A DNA stretch of 64,000 nucleotides, from NCBI GenBank assembly GCA_963765785.1, contig CAVXXW010000001.1, positions 62,001-126,000 on the forward strand, in the 5' to 3' direction. The DNA is from AC-32 sp963765785 (GTDB lineage: Bacteria; Actinomycetota; Thermoleophilia; Gaiellales; Gaiellaceae). This document shows, one piece after another, positions 57,703 through 64,000 of this stretch (positions are counted from its first letter, which is position 1; every line of letters begins with the position of its first letter). A program made the position numbers and the translations under genes. Below the pieces are notes generated by a model. The model was not told the origin of the DNA and ran no database searches. It saw only the letters and a program-made list of their open reading frames with translations.

Positions 57703-57708
57703 TAGACT
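57703..57708 (+). promoter_or_regulatory. -10 box, leaderless promoter of lipA
   Basis: TAGACT ends eight bases before ATG 57717, next to operator 2. Confidence 0.4.
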
Positions 57709-57716
57709 GTGACGAG

Positions 57717-58637
57717 ATGGAGTCGTCGCTGCCAGTCGCAGAGCGCCCCCGCCGCCCGGAATGGATGAAGGTGCGCGCGCCAAGCGCGGACTCGTCCTAC
57801 TTCGACGTCAAGAAGCTGATCCACGGCGCCTCGCTGAACACGATCTGCGAGGAGGCGCGCTGCCCGAACATTGCCGAGTGCTGGGGCCGCGGCACGGCGA
57901 CCTTCCAGATCCTCGGGGAGACGTGCACCCGCGCCTGCCGCTACTGCTACGTCAACTCCGGCCGGCCGGAGGAGCCGCCGGACCCGCTCGAGCCTCTTCG
58001 GCTCGCGGCGACCGCGGCCAAGATGAACCTCAAGCACGTCGTCGTCACCTCGGTCGACCGGGACGACGTGCCCGACCGCGGCGCCGGCCACTACGCGGCG
58101 ACGATCCGGGCGCTGAAGCACAAGGTGCCCGAGGCGACGATCGAGATCCTGACGCCGGACTTCCTCGGCGTGGAGGAGGCGGCACTGCAGACGGTGCTGG
58201 CCGAGCGGCCGGACGTCTTCAACCACAACATCGAGACCGTGCGCCGCTTGCACCGGCGCATGCGCGGCGCGAAGGCGAGCTACGACAAGGCGCTCTGGCT
58301 GCTGGCGCGGGCGAAGGAGGTCGCGGATTACCCGGTGCTGACCAAGTCCGGGATCATCGTCGGCCTCGGCGAGACGAACGACGAGGTCGTCGACACGATG
58401 CGCGACCTGCGCGCGAACGGCGTGGATGTCGTCACGATCGGGCAGTACCTCCAGCCGAGCGCGAAGCACGCGAAGATCGACCGCTGGGTGCACCCGGACG
58501 AGTTCCGCTGGTTCCGCGAGCAGGGCGAGGCTCTCGGGTTCGGCTCGGTGTTCTCCGGGCCCTTGGTCCGGAGCTCGTACCGCGCCGACGAGCAGCGGCA
58601 CGCTGCTGCCACCGGCCGTGGGGCTGTGGCGTACTAG
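57717..58637 (+). CDS. lipA: lipoyl synthase
   Basis: Radical-SAM enzyme that inserts two sulfurs into protein-bound octanoyl groups. The 306-residue sequence has the auxiliary-cluster motif C44, C49, C55 (CEEARCPNIAECW), the radical-SAM C70xxxC74xxC77 (CTRACRYC) and the C-terminal RSSY that ligates the auxiliary cluster. ATG 57717 and TAGACT eight bases upstream fit a leaderless mRNA. It completes, with LipB, the lipoate supply of the E2 encoded upstream. Divergent from the MFS operon over the TetR operators. Confidence 0.96.
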   Translation: MESSLPVAERPRRPEWMKVRAPSADSSYFDVKKLIHGASLNTICEEARCPNIAECWGRGTATFQILGETCTRACRYCYVNSGRPEEPPDPLEPLRLAATAAKMNLKHVVVTSVDRDDVPDRGAGHYAATIRALKHKVPEATIEILTPDFLGVEEAALQTVLAERPDVFNHNIETVRRLHRRMRGAKASYDKALWLLARAKEVADYPVLTKSGIIVGLGETNDEVVDTMRDLRANGVDVVTIGQYLQPSAKHAKIDRWVHPDEFRWFREQGEALGFGSVFSGPLVRSSYRADEQRHAAATGRGAVAY

Positions 58638-58777
58638 CGTCGTCGCGACCCTCGCGCTGGTGGCGACGGCCTGTGGCAGTCGCCCGATCCAAGCGCCTCG
58701 AAGACCACTAGCGCAAAGCCGACGCTCTCCCCTCCCGGTATTTGCGGCCCCTGGGCGAGAGCTCGGTGTCAAGCAAC
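58619..58777 (+). pseudogene. truncated lipoprotein N-terminus
   Basis: From GTG 58619, inside the end of lipA, a signal-peptide-like sequence WRTSVVATLALVATACGS with lipobox appears; then one frame over follows SPDPSASKTTSAKPTLSPPG, the kind of Ser/Thr/Pro linker found behind such lipoboxes. The shift lies near 58675. The frame then ends in the terminator hairpin, with no mature domain. It is probably the remains of a lipoprotein gene. Confidence 0.3.
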
Positions 58778-58808
58778 GCAAAGGGCCGCCTTCAAGGCGG
58801 CCCTTTGC
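58778..58808. terminator. strong bidirectional terminator
   Basis: GCAAAGGGCCGCCT-TCA-AGGCGGCCCTTTGC, a perfect 14-base stem with a three-base loop, between the converging lipA and propeller-protein genes. The A/T-rich outer pairs and the following GGTTTC serve as the tail. Confidence 0.8.
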
Positions 58809-58828
58809 GGTTTCAGGGGATGCGGGTC

Positions 58829-61800
58829 CTAGTGGCTTAGGTGCATCTTCCAGATGCCCTGGGAATGCGTCGCCGCATAGAGCACGCGCGGGCAGTGCTT
58901 GATGCCCACGCAGGTGGCGACGCGGTTCGACGGCTGCAGCTCGAGGTGCGTCACCTCGTAACGCGGCATGCCTCGAGTGACATGCCAGCCGCCGAGGCCG
59001 TCGTTCCTGCCGGCCAGAACGCCGAAGTCCGTGGCGACGTAGAGCGTGTTGGTCAGGTCGTCGCGGACGATGTCGGCGACCGGCAGGTCGCCGCTGTTGG
59101 TCGGCGTCGGGAACGCGCTCGTGCCGCTCTCGACGTTCAGGTTGGTGAACGTGCCGGAGCCCGGCGCGTTGCCGTTCTCCGAGACGTCGAACACGTGGCC
59201 CGGCGTCGTCGGCGTCGCCGCGTTGTAGCCCGAGTACGAGATCCACGCGTGGCCCGGGTCTGCCGGGTCGATCGTGATCGCGCTCGGGTAGCGGGTCGGC
59301 GAGTTGCCGCTCGTCGAGCTGTCGATGCGGTGCCAGACCACGGTCGCGGGGTCGACGGCGTCCGCGTTGTGCGTCACGAAGACGCGGCCCGCGGAGGTGG
59401 TCGCCCAGAGGGTGCCGTGGTCGGCGCCGTCACGCGCCATCCAGGAGACAAAGCCGCCGGCCCGGTCGGCTCCGTACACGGAGCCGGTCAGGTCGCCGGG
59501 GTTGTTCGCTCCCGCGGGCCCGCCGAGCGGCTGGTAGTCGCCGCACGCCGGGTTGGCGCCGGAGGTCACGAACTCGGGGCAATTCGCCTCGTAGCCCGCG
59601 ATGTCCGGCGTGGTCTGCTGCGGCACCGACACGTGGCCCGCGCCGAACGCCCAGGAGCGCCAGACGTGCTGGAAGCCCTGGAAGATCGGATGCGTCCCGG
59701 CCGGCGGGTTCGGGTCGGCGATCTGCGGCCAGTAGAAGGACGCAGTCTCGCCCGAGGCCTCGATGTTGCCGGTCGAGATGACCCACTTCGTCGGGTCGCC
59801 GTTCTCGAAGTTGACGTCGCCGAAGCCACTCGTGAACCCGTTGCCCATCCAGTTCGGGCTCGCCGAGTCGAAGAAGGCGTCGCCGCCGTCGCCGTAGATC
59901 ACCTGGTCGAAGGTGTCACGGTCGCAGCCGGGGCCGTTCGCCCAGGTGCCGTTGTCCTGCGTGCCGCCGAGAACACGGCAAGTGCTGAACGGGTCGATCG
60001 CGACGTGCCAGAACTGGATCGAGCTGCCCAGCGTCTGGTCGATGTGCGAGAGCTCCGTCGGCACCCGCGACAGCAGCCGGTGGCAGCTCGTCAGGCTGCC
60101 CGACGGAGGCAGCGGCCCGCCGCCGTTGCGGTGCGGCTCGTCGCACTGCGACGAGGTGTCCGCAAACGAGCCGCTGGTGCGGATGATGCCGCCGTCCGAG
60201 CCCTCGAAGATCTGGGTGGGATTCGACGGGTTGATCGCGATCGCATGCTCGTCGGGATGGATCCCGTTCGGCGAGTAGACGCAGCCGTTGTCGAAGTAGG
60301 GCGCGTACGCGCACCACGTCGCCGGCTGGTTCGTCGCGTCGTACGTCAGGTCGGTGAACGTCCGGCTGTTCGCCGTGCCGTCCGGATCGCCCGCGGTCGT
60401 CGAGTACAGGACGGTGCGCCCGTTGGAGCGGCCGTTCCCGCAGCCCACGCCCTTCGTGTCGCACGGCTGCTCGCCGTACACCATCGAGCCGATCACGTAC
60501 ACCGTGTCCGGCATGCCCGTCGGCGTGTAGACGTCCTCGTCGTACCAGCACTGGCCGGTGCAGAAGTCGTCCGTCGCGAAGTACGGGCTGGCCGTCGTCT
60601 TCGACGTCAGTTTCTGCCAGCCGTTGTAGGTCTGCGGGAACGTCGTGGTGTCCGGCGGAGGCGTCGCCCCCGCGGCCTGCGAAGCGAGCAGCGTCGCCGC
60701 CGGCTGGTTCGCGTTGTCGAGTCGCCAGAAGTTCGATGCGGTCGCGCCGGAGATGCCGGCGCCGTTCGCCGCGCCGTCGGTCAGGTAGATCCTCGTCTTC
60801 GCGTTCTTGACCGTCAGGTCGAACATCGTGCGGTCAGGCGACGGGAACTGCTGTGCGAACACCTGGTGGAAGTCGGTCGGCGAGGCCGAGCCGTCGAGCG
60901 CCGGCGAGCGGCGCCAGAGGCCCGCTTCGAAGGCCGACGCGTACACCGTCGTCGGGTTGAGCGGGTCGAGCTTGATCTTCGTGACGCCGAAGTTCGCTGG
61001 GCCGCCGTTCCAGACCTCGGTGAACGTCGCGCCGCCGTTGGTCGACTCGTACAGGCCGGGGGAGTTGGCGCCCGGCTCGAGTCGGGACGTACCGCCGCTG
61101 CCGATCACGTGCGAGAGCCCGCGAACGGCCTGCGCCGAGCCGACGAAGATGTGGTTCTTGTTGTTCGGGTCGACCACGATCGAGTTGATCGCGCGGCCGA
61201 GGAACGCATCGCCGTGGTTGACGCAGCTGTACGTGGCGTTGTCGACGCACGTGTCGCCGAGCTTCTTCCACGAGTTGCCGCCGTTCGTCGACCTGTAGAT
61301 CCCGACCCCCGATTCGCAGCCGGACGAGCAGTGGTTGCCCTCACCGGTGCCGAGGTAGAGCGTCTTGTGCTTCGAGTCGGTCGGGTCGAGGTACAGCGCC
61401 CCGGTCGAGTGCTGGTCGAGCGCGTCGTCCGTGACGCGCTGCCACTCCGGGTTTGCCGCGAGGGCGTCGTCCGTCCGCCAGACACCACCGCCCGCGGGGG
61501 TCGTCCAGACCGTGCACTTACCGGCTTTCTTGCCACAGTCCGGCGAGACCACCATCGCGGTGACGCGGCTCGCCGTCTGGTTCGTAGCGCCGCTGAACGA
61601 CGTCACGCCCGGCTGGACCGCGAACTGCCGCGGCCCGTACTGCTTCCAGTTCCCGCCGTTCCCGAGGAACGAGCGGCCCTGGGCTCGCAGGCGGGCGTCG
61701 CGCTTGGCGATCCGCGCGAAGGTCGCCTGGGCCCGGGCGACGACGGCCGGCGGAATCGCGTTCGCCGGATACGTGCGCATCGCCGACTCGAACGCCGCGG

Positions 61801-61987
61801 CGTTCGCCGGCCCGAGGCCGGGTGAATCCGCCGCCGACTCCGTCTCGGCAGCCGCGGCCTTCGGCGTGTAGACCGTCGTCCCCGACGACCTCGCCATCAG
61901 CAGCGTCAGGAAGAGCGTCAGCATCGCGCCCACGAGGAATACCCCCGTCAGGACGACGACGCGGGACTTCGTCATCGATCTCGGCAT
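58829..61987 (-). CDS. large secreted beta-propeller (sortilin/BNR-like) protein
   Basis: 1052-residue exported protein. An N-terminal membrane anchor (VVVLTGVFLVGAMLTLFLTL) after basic MPRSMTKSR leads to an extracytoplasmic part. It contains many BNR/sialidase-like Asp-box repeats (IYRSTNGGNSWKKLGD, LYESTNGGATFTEVWNG, VWRTDDALAANPEWQRV), as in VPS10/sortilin-type propellers of cell-surface glycosidases or photosystem assembly factors. Cys pairs (CSSGCESG, CTGQCWYDED) suggest disulfides. No catalytic residues for sialidase can be identified. It probably binds or cleaves an extracellular polymer. It precedes a subtilisin gene on the same strand. Confidence 0.82.
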   Translation of the reverse strand: MPRSMTKSRVVVLTGVFLVGAMLTLFLTLLMARSSGTTVYTPKAAAAETESAADSPGLGPANAAAFESAMRTYPANAIPPAVVARAQATFARIAKRDARLRAQGRSFLGNGGNWKQYGPRQFAVQPGVTSFSGATNQTASRVTAMVVSPDCGKKAGKCTVWTTPAGGGVWRTDDALAANPEWQRVTDDALDQHSTGALYLDPTDSKHKTLYLGTGEGNHCSSGCESGVGIYRSTNGGNSWKKLGDTCVDNATYSCVNHGDAFLGRAINSIVVDPNNKNHIFVGSAQAVRGLSHVIGSGGTSRLEPGANSPGLYESTNGGATFTEVWNGGPANFGVTKIKLDPLNPTTVYASAFEAGLWRRSPALDGSASPTDFHQVFAQQFPSPDRTMFDLTVKNAKTRIYLTDGAANGAGISGATASNFWRLDNANQPAATLLASQAAGATPPPDTTTFPQTYNGWQKLTSKTTASPYFATDDFCTGQCWYDEDVYTPTGMPDTVYVIGSMVYGEQPCDTKGVGCGNGRSNGRTVLYSTTAGDPDGTANSRTFTDLTYDATNQPATWCAYAPYFDNGCVYSPNGIHPDEHAIAINPSNPTQIFEGSDGGIIRTSGSFADTSSQCDEPHRNGGGPLPPSGSLTSCHRLLSRVPTELSHIDQTLGSSIQFWHVAIDPFSTCRVLGGTQDNGTWANGPGCDRDTFDQVIYGDGGDAFFDSASPNWMGNGFTSGFGDVNFENGDPTKWVISTGNIEASGETASFYWPQIADPNPPAGTHPIFQGFQHVWRSWAFGAGHVSVPQQTTPDIAGYEANCPEFVTSGANPACGDYQPLGGPAGANNPGDLTGSVYGADRAGGFVSWMARDGADHGTLWATTSAGRVFVTHNADAVDPATVVWHRIDSSTSGNSPTRYPSAITIDPADPGHAWISYSGYNAATPTTPGHVFDVSENGNAPGSGTFTNLNVESGTSAFPTPTNSGDLPVADIVRDDLTNTLYVATDFGVLAGRNDGLGGWHVTRGMPRYEVTHLELQPSNRVATCVGIKHCPRVLYAATHSQGIWKMHLSH

Positions 61988-62110
61988 AGATCCCCCAATC
62001 AGCCTCGAGAATGCAGGTTGTCCGTCCCCCGACGGGCCACGTGCGACCGACCCGCCGGAGCCTTATATGCGCGCCTACATCAGCTTGTCAAGCAAGAACC
62101 GCTCGGCGCG
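61988..62110. other. spacer between the two secreted-protein genes
   Basis: 123 bases downstream of the subtilisin gene and upstream of the propeller gene, relatively A/T-richer, with TTATATG at about 62062. It probably carries the propeller gene promoter; no other signal is seen. Confidence 0.35.
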
Positions 62111-63820
62111 CTAGCCGACGGCGGCCGCCGCGTCGACCAGCCCGGCCCCGTAGGCGTCGGAAAACGCGATCGGGTCGTGCCGATCGATATGGCAGAAGCC
62201 GGTCGGACACGGGGTTCCGTCAAGCGCCGGCGCGGTGTTGTCCGGGTCGTTCGGGCCCATGAAGTTGACGGGCGAGTCGTCGGCGGCGTTCTCGAGCCGC
62301 TGCAGAAGCGCCGCTGGCCGGCCGACGAGGTTGGGGCGCGCGGAGAGCACGAGCGCCGCGACGCCCGCGGCGTTCGGAGCGGACATCGAGGTGCCCTGGA
62401 GCCAGCCGTAGGCGTCGCCGCGGGCCGTGAAGCAAGCGGAGTTGAAGACCGAGCTCGAGAAGGGGTCGGTGCAGATCAGGCCGTTCTTGGCGAGAGCGCC
62501 GAACGAGCCCCAGCGGCCGAAGAGCACGTCGCCGGCACCGCCGTCATAGCCTGGGATCTGGAAGGCGCGGGCGCCGCCGGGAGCCGCGAGGTCGACCCGG
62601 GAGCCGTAGTTCGAGTAGTAGGCGAGCTGGTCGCGAGCGCCGACATGCGAGCGCCAGCGCAGCGGCACGGAGGCGGGGGCCTGGCCGATCGCGTTGGCGG
62701 TCGCCGAGACCATCGTCACGCCGGGGACGCCGCCGGGGATGACGAGGCCGCCGCGGAGGTCGAAGTCCTCGGGCGAGTCAGTGCCGGGCGTGACGGTCGC
62801 GATGCCCTCCGGGCCGAGCGAGACCTGCCCGACGCCCTTCAGCTGCCGCCCTTCGAGCGTCAGGCTCACCCGGTCGACGCGCACATGCGCGTTCCCGGCC
62901 GCGGCGAAGACGGGCACGCCGCGGGAGAGGCAATAGTCGACCGCGTCCGTGAAGAGCAGGAAGTCCTCGACCTGGGCGGGGTCAGACGGGTCGGCGTACG
63001 CCTCGATCGACATGTTCACGAGGTCGATCCGCGGGTCGGAGCACGCGGCGAGCAGGCCGGAGAGGATCCACGTCGACAGGCCGCCGAGGCCGGCCGCCAT
63101 CACCTTGTAGGAGCCGATCCTGACGCCGGGGGCGACGCCGTTCGAGGCAAAGCCGTTCAGCGCGCCGGCGATTCGGCTCGCGACCCAGGTGCCGTGGCCC
63201 TCGAAGTCGCCGTCGCGGCAGTCGCGCAGGCCCTTGCGGTCGATGACGCCGAGGCCGAAGAGCGCGACCAGGTCGGAGCACGGAATGAAGTTGCCGCCGA
63301 GCCGCGGGTCGACGACGCCGCGAAGCTCGCGGTGGTTCGCGTCGACGCCGGTGTCAAGCACGGCCACGGCGATCGAGCGGTCGCCGGTCGTCCGCCGCCA
63401 CGCCCCCTGGACATCCATGCGATCGTCGTCCCACTGGAAGAGCGAGTGCCACGGGTCCGCGACCGCGTCGGAGCCGTCGCGGTCGCCCGGGCCGTTGCCC
63501 TGGCCGCCGCCACGCACGCCGTCGGACAGGCGGTCCGACGTGAAGAGCGGGTCCTGGAAGAACGTCGTGACCGAACCGCTCGAGGAGAGGCGGCTGTCGA
63601 AGCCGTTCGCGCGTGGGACGACCGCGAGCGCGTCGATCGCGCTCAGGTCGGCAACGACGACGCCGCCGGCCGCGGTTACCGCAGCGCGCATCTGGGCGGG
63701 GGTCGTCTGCGGCGTGAACCGGACGACGGTGACGCCGAAGGGGTTGCCGGCGGCCGCGGCAGAGCCCGCAAAGGCGCAGGCAACCACGAAAACCGCGAGG
63801 AGGAGGGTGAGCCGCTTCAC
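62111..63820 (-). CDS. secreted subtilisin-like serine protease (S8)
   Basis: 569-residue exported peptidase. The signal peptide is LTLLLAVFVVACAFAGSAAA; a propeptide-like segment follows (VTVVRFTPQTTPAQMRAAVT). The catalytic triad is complete: D156 in AVLDTGVDANH, H209 in FEGHGTWVAS and S478 in GTSMSAPNAAG, with oxyanion N310 in FAAAGNAHV. A long insertion (about 315-365) lies between N310 and Ser. Several Cys pairs are present. It would act outside the cell on proteins. It shares orientation with the propeller protein gene. Confidence 0.93.
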   Translation of the reverse strand: MKRLTLLLAVFVVACAFAGSAAAAGNPFGVTVVRFTPQTTPAQMRAAVTAAGGVVVADLSAIDALAVVPRANGFDSRLSSSGSVTTFFQDPLFTSDRLSDGVRGGGQGNGPGDRDGSDAVADPWHSLFQWDDDRMDVQGAWRRTTGDRSIAVAVLDTGVDANHRELRGVVDPRLGGNFIPCSDLVALFGLGVIDRKGLRDCRDGDFEGHGTWVASRIAGALNGFASNGVAPGVRIGSYKVMAAGLGGLSTWILSGLLAACSDPRIDLVNMSIEAYADPSDPAQVEDFLLFTDAVDYCLSRGVPVFAAAGNAHVRVDRVSLTLEGRQLKGVGQVSLGPEGIATVTPGTDSPEDFDLRGGLVIPGGVPGVTMVSATANAIGQAPASVPLRWRSHVGARDQLAYYSNYGSRVDLAAPGGARAFQIPGYDGGAGDVLFGRWGSFGALAKNGLICTDPFSSSVFNSACFTARGDAYGWLQGTSMSAPNAAGVAALVLSARPNLVGRPAALLQRLENAADDSPVNFMGPNDPDNTAPALDGTPCPTGFCHIDRHDPIAFSDAYGAGLVDAAAAVG

Positions 63821-63881
63821 CTTGTTGCAGGCGTCGGCAGCCGCTTGCGGTTCCTAGATCACCCTTCTGTGGGAGGTCGCG

Positions 63882-64000
63882 CTAGCCGCCGCCGCCGTGC
63901 GGCTTGGCCATCTTGCGGTAGTCGAGTGCCTCGTCGAGCGTGGCCTCGTCCACGCCGGCCTCGCGCGCGACCTCGCGCAGCGAGCGGCCGGAGTTGGCGG
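63882..64000 (-). CDS. fumarase/aspartase superfamily protein, C-terminal end
   Basis: Thirty-nine codons of the C-terminus of a gene running in from the right edge: SGRSLREVAREAGVDEATLD then EALDYRKMAKPHGGGG. The pattern S-L-R-E-V-A...LD-x-x-K-M is the usual tail of class II fumarase and aspartate ammonia-lyase (FumC_C domain). A Gly-rich end is added. The catalytic parts are outside the window, so the exact enzyme cannot be stated. Confidence 0.55.
   Translation of the reverse strand, partial: ANSGRSLREVAREAGVDEATLDEALDYRKMAKPHGGGG

Overview
The window is a high-GC, gene-dense stretch of chromosome. Codons end almost always in G or C, genes often overlap as ATGA or GTGA, GTG starts are common, and many genes have a TANNNT box only 6-8 bases before the start codon, as expected for leaderless mRNAs. 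The gene set (futalosine-route MqnD, membrane urate hydroxylase PuuD, groES-groEL under CIRCE, a PDH/BCKDH-type complex, actinobacterial-looking small proteins) suggests an actinobacterium, possibly of the Thermoleophilia/Gaiellales type. That placement is an inference from gene content; no rRNA is present to test it.

Layout. 1-8534: purine catabolism. It holds a three-subunit xanthine dehydrogenase (minus), a frameshifted adenine deaminase, an 8-oxoguanine/guanine-type deaminase, HIU hydrolase, OHCU decarboxylase, PuuD, a DUF3830 protein, and then a minus operon of aldehyde dehydrogenase, MFS carrier and an allantoate-amidohydrolase-like enzyme (7548-11161). Together these could take adenine and guanine through urate towards allantoin and allantoate; allantoinase is not seen. 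11227-18869: housekeeping and orphan genes (ROK fructokinase, GlcG/HbpS protein, SRPBCC, GNAT, DUF885 protein, thiolase, MqnD, MntR/DtxR-type regulator, class II aldolase). 18965-25108: an ornithine-cyclodeaminase-like gene and a branched-chain-type ABC importer with a fused permease-ATPase. 25121-26785: small secreted proteins and a PAS-LuxR regulator.

26961-30990 is bounded by a perfect 41-base direct repeat of the 3' half of an intact tRNA-Arg gene (30951-31023). This is the signature of site-specific integration. The 4-kb island carries an LLM oxidoreductase, a cNMP-domain/thioredoxin-reductase-like fusion, a UBP zinc finger, a truncated haemoglobin and a small Cys-rich protein, with no integrase visible. 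31014-37065: YgfZ, DHA2 MFS, GAF protein, phosphatase, a decayed hydrolase, cupin and LysR. 37066-39609: a less GC-rich lipoprotein gene with gene debris around it. 39610-44660: two MDR-type oxidoreductases flanking cydA-cydB.

44794-58637: groEL-groES, Nudix, ASCH, a second OCD-like gene, the E1alpha-E1beta-E2 operon of a lipoate-dependent 2-oxoacid dehydrogenase, then lipB, a TMEM175 homologue, a TetR-MFS unit with two palindromic operators, and lipA. The lipoyl-dependent enzyme and both lipoate-making enzymes therefore lie within 10 kb; E3 is not here. 58829-63820: two large secreted proteins (a beta-propeller protein and a subtilisin), followed by the tail of a fumarase/aspartase-type gene.

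Four copies of a two-hairpin intergenic repeat (1852-1922, 3632-3698, 6950-7016, 18901-18967) were found by eye. No CRISPR array, rRNA operon or intact insertion sequence was seen.
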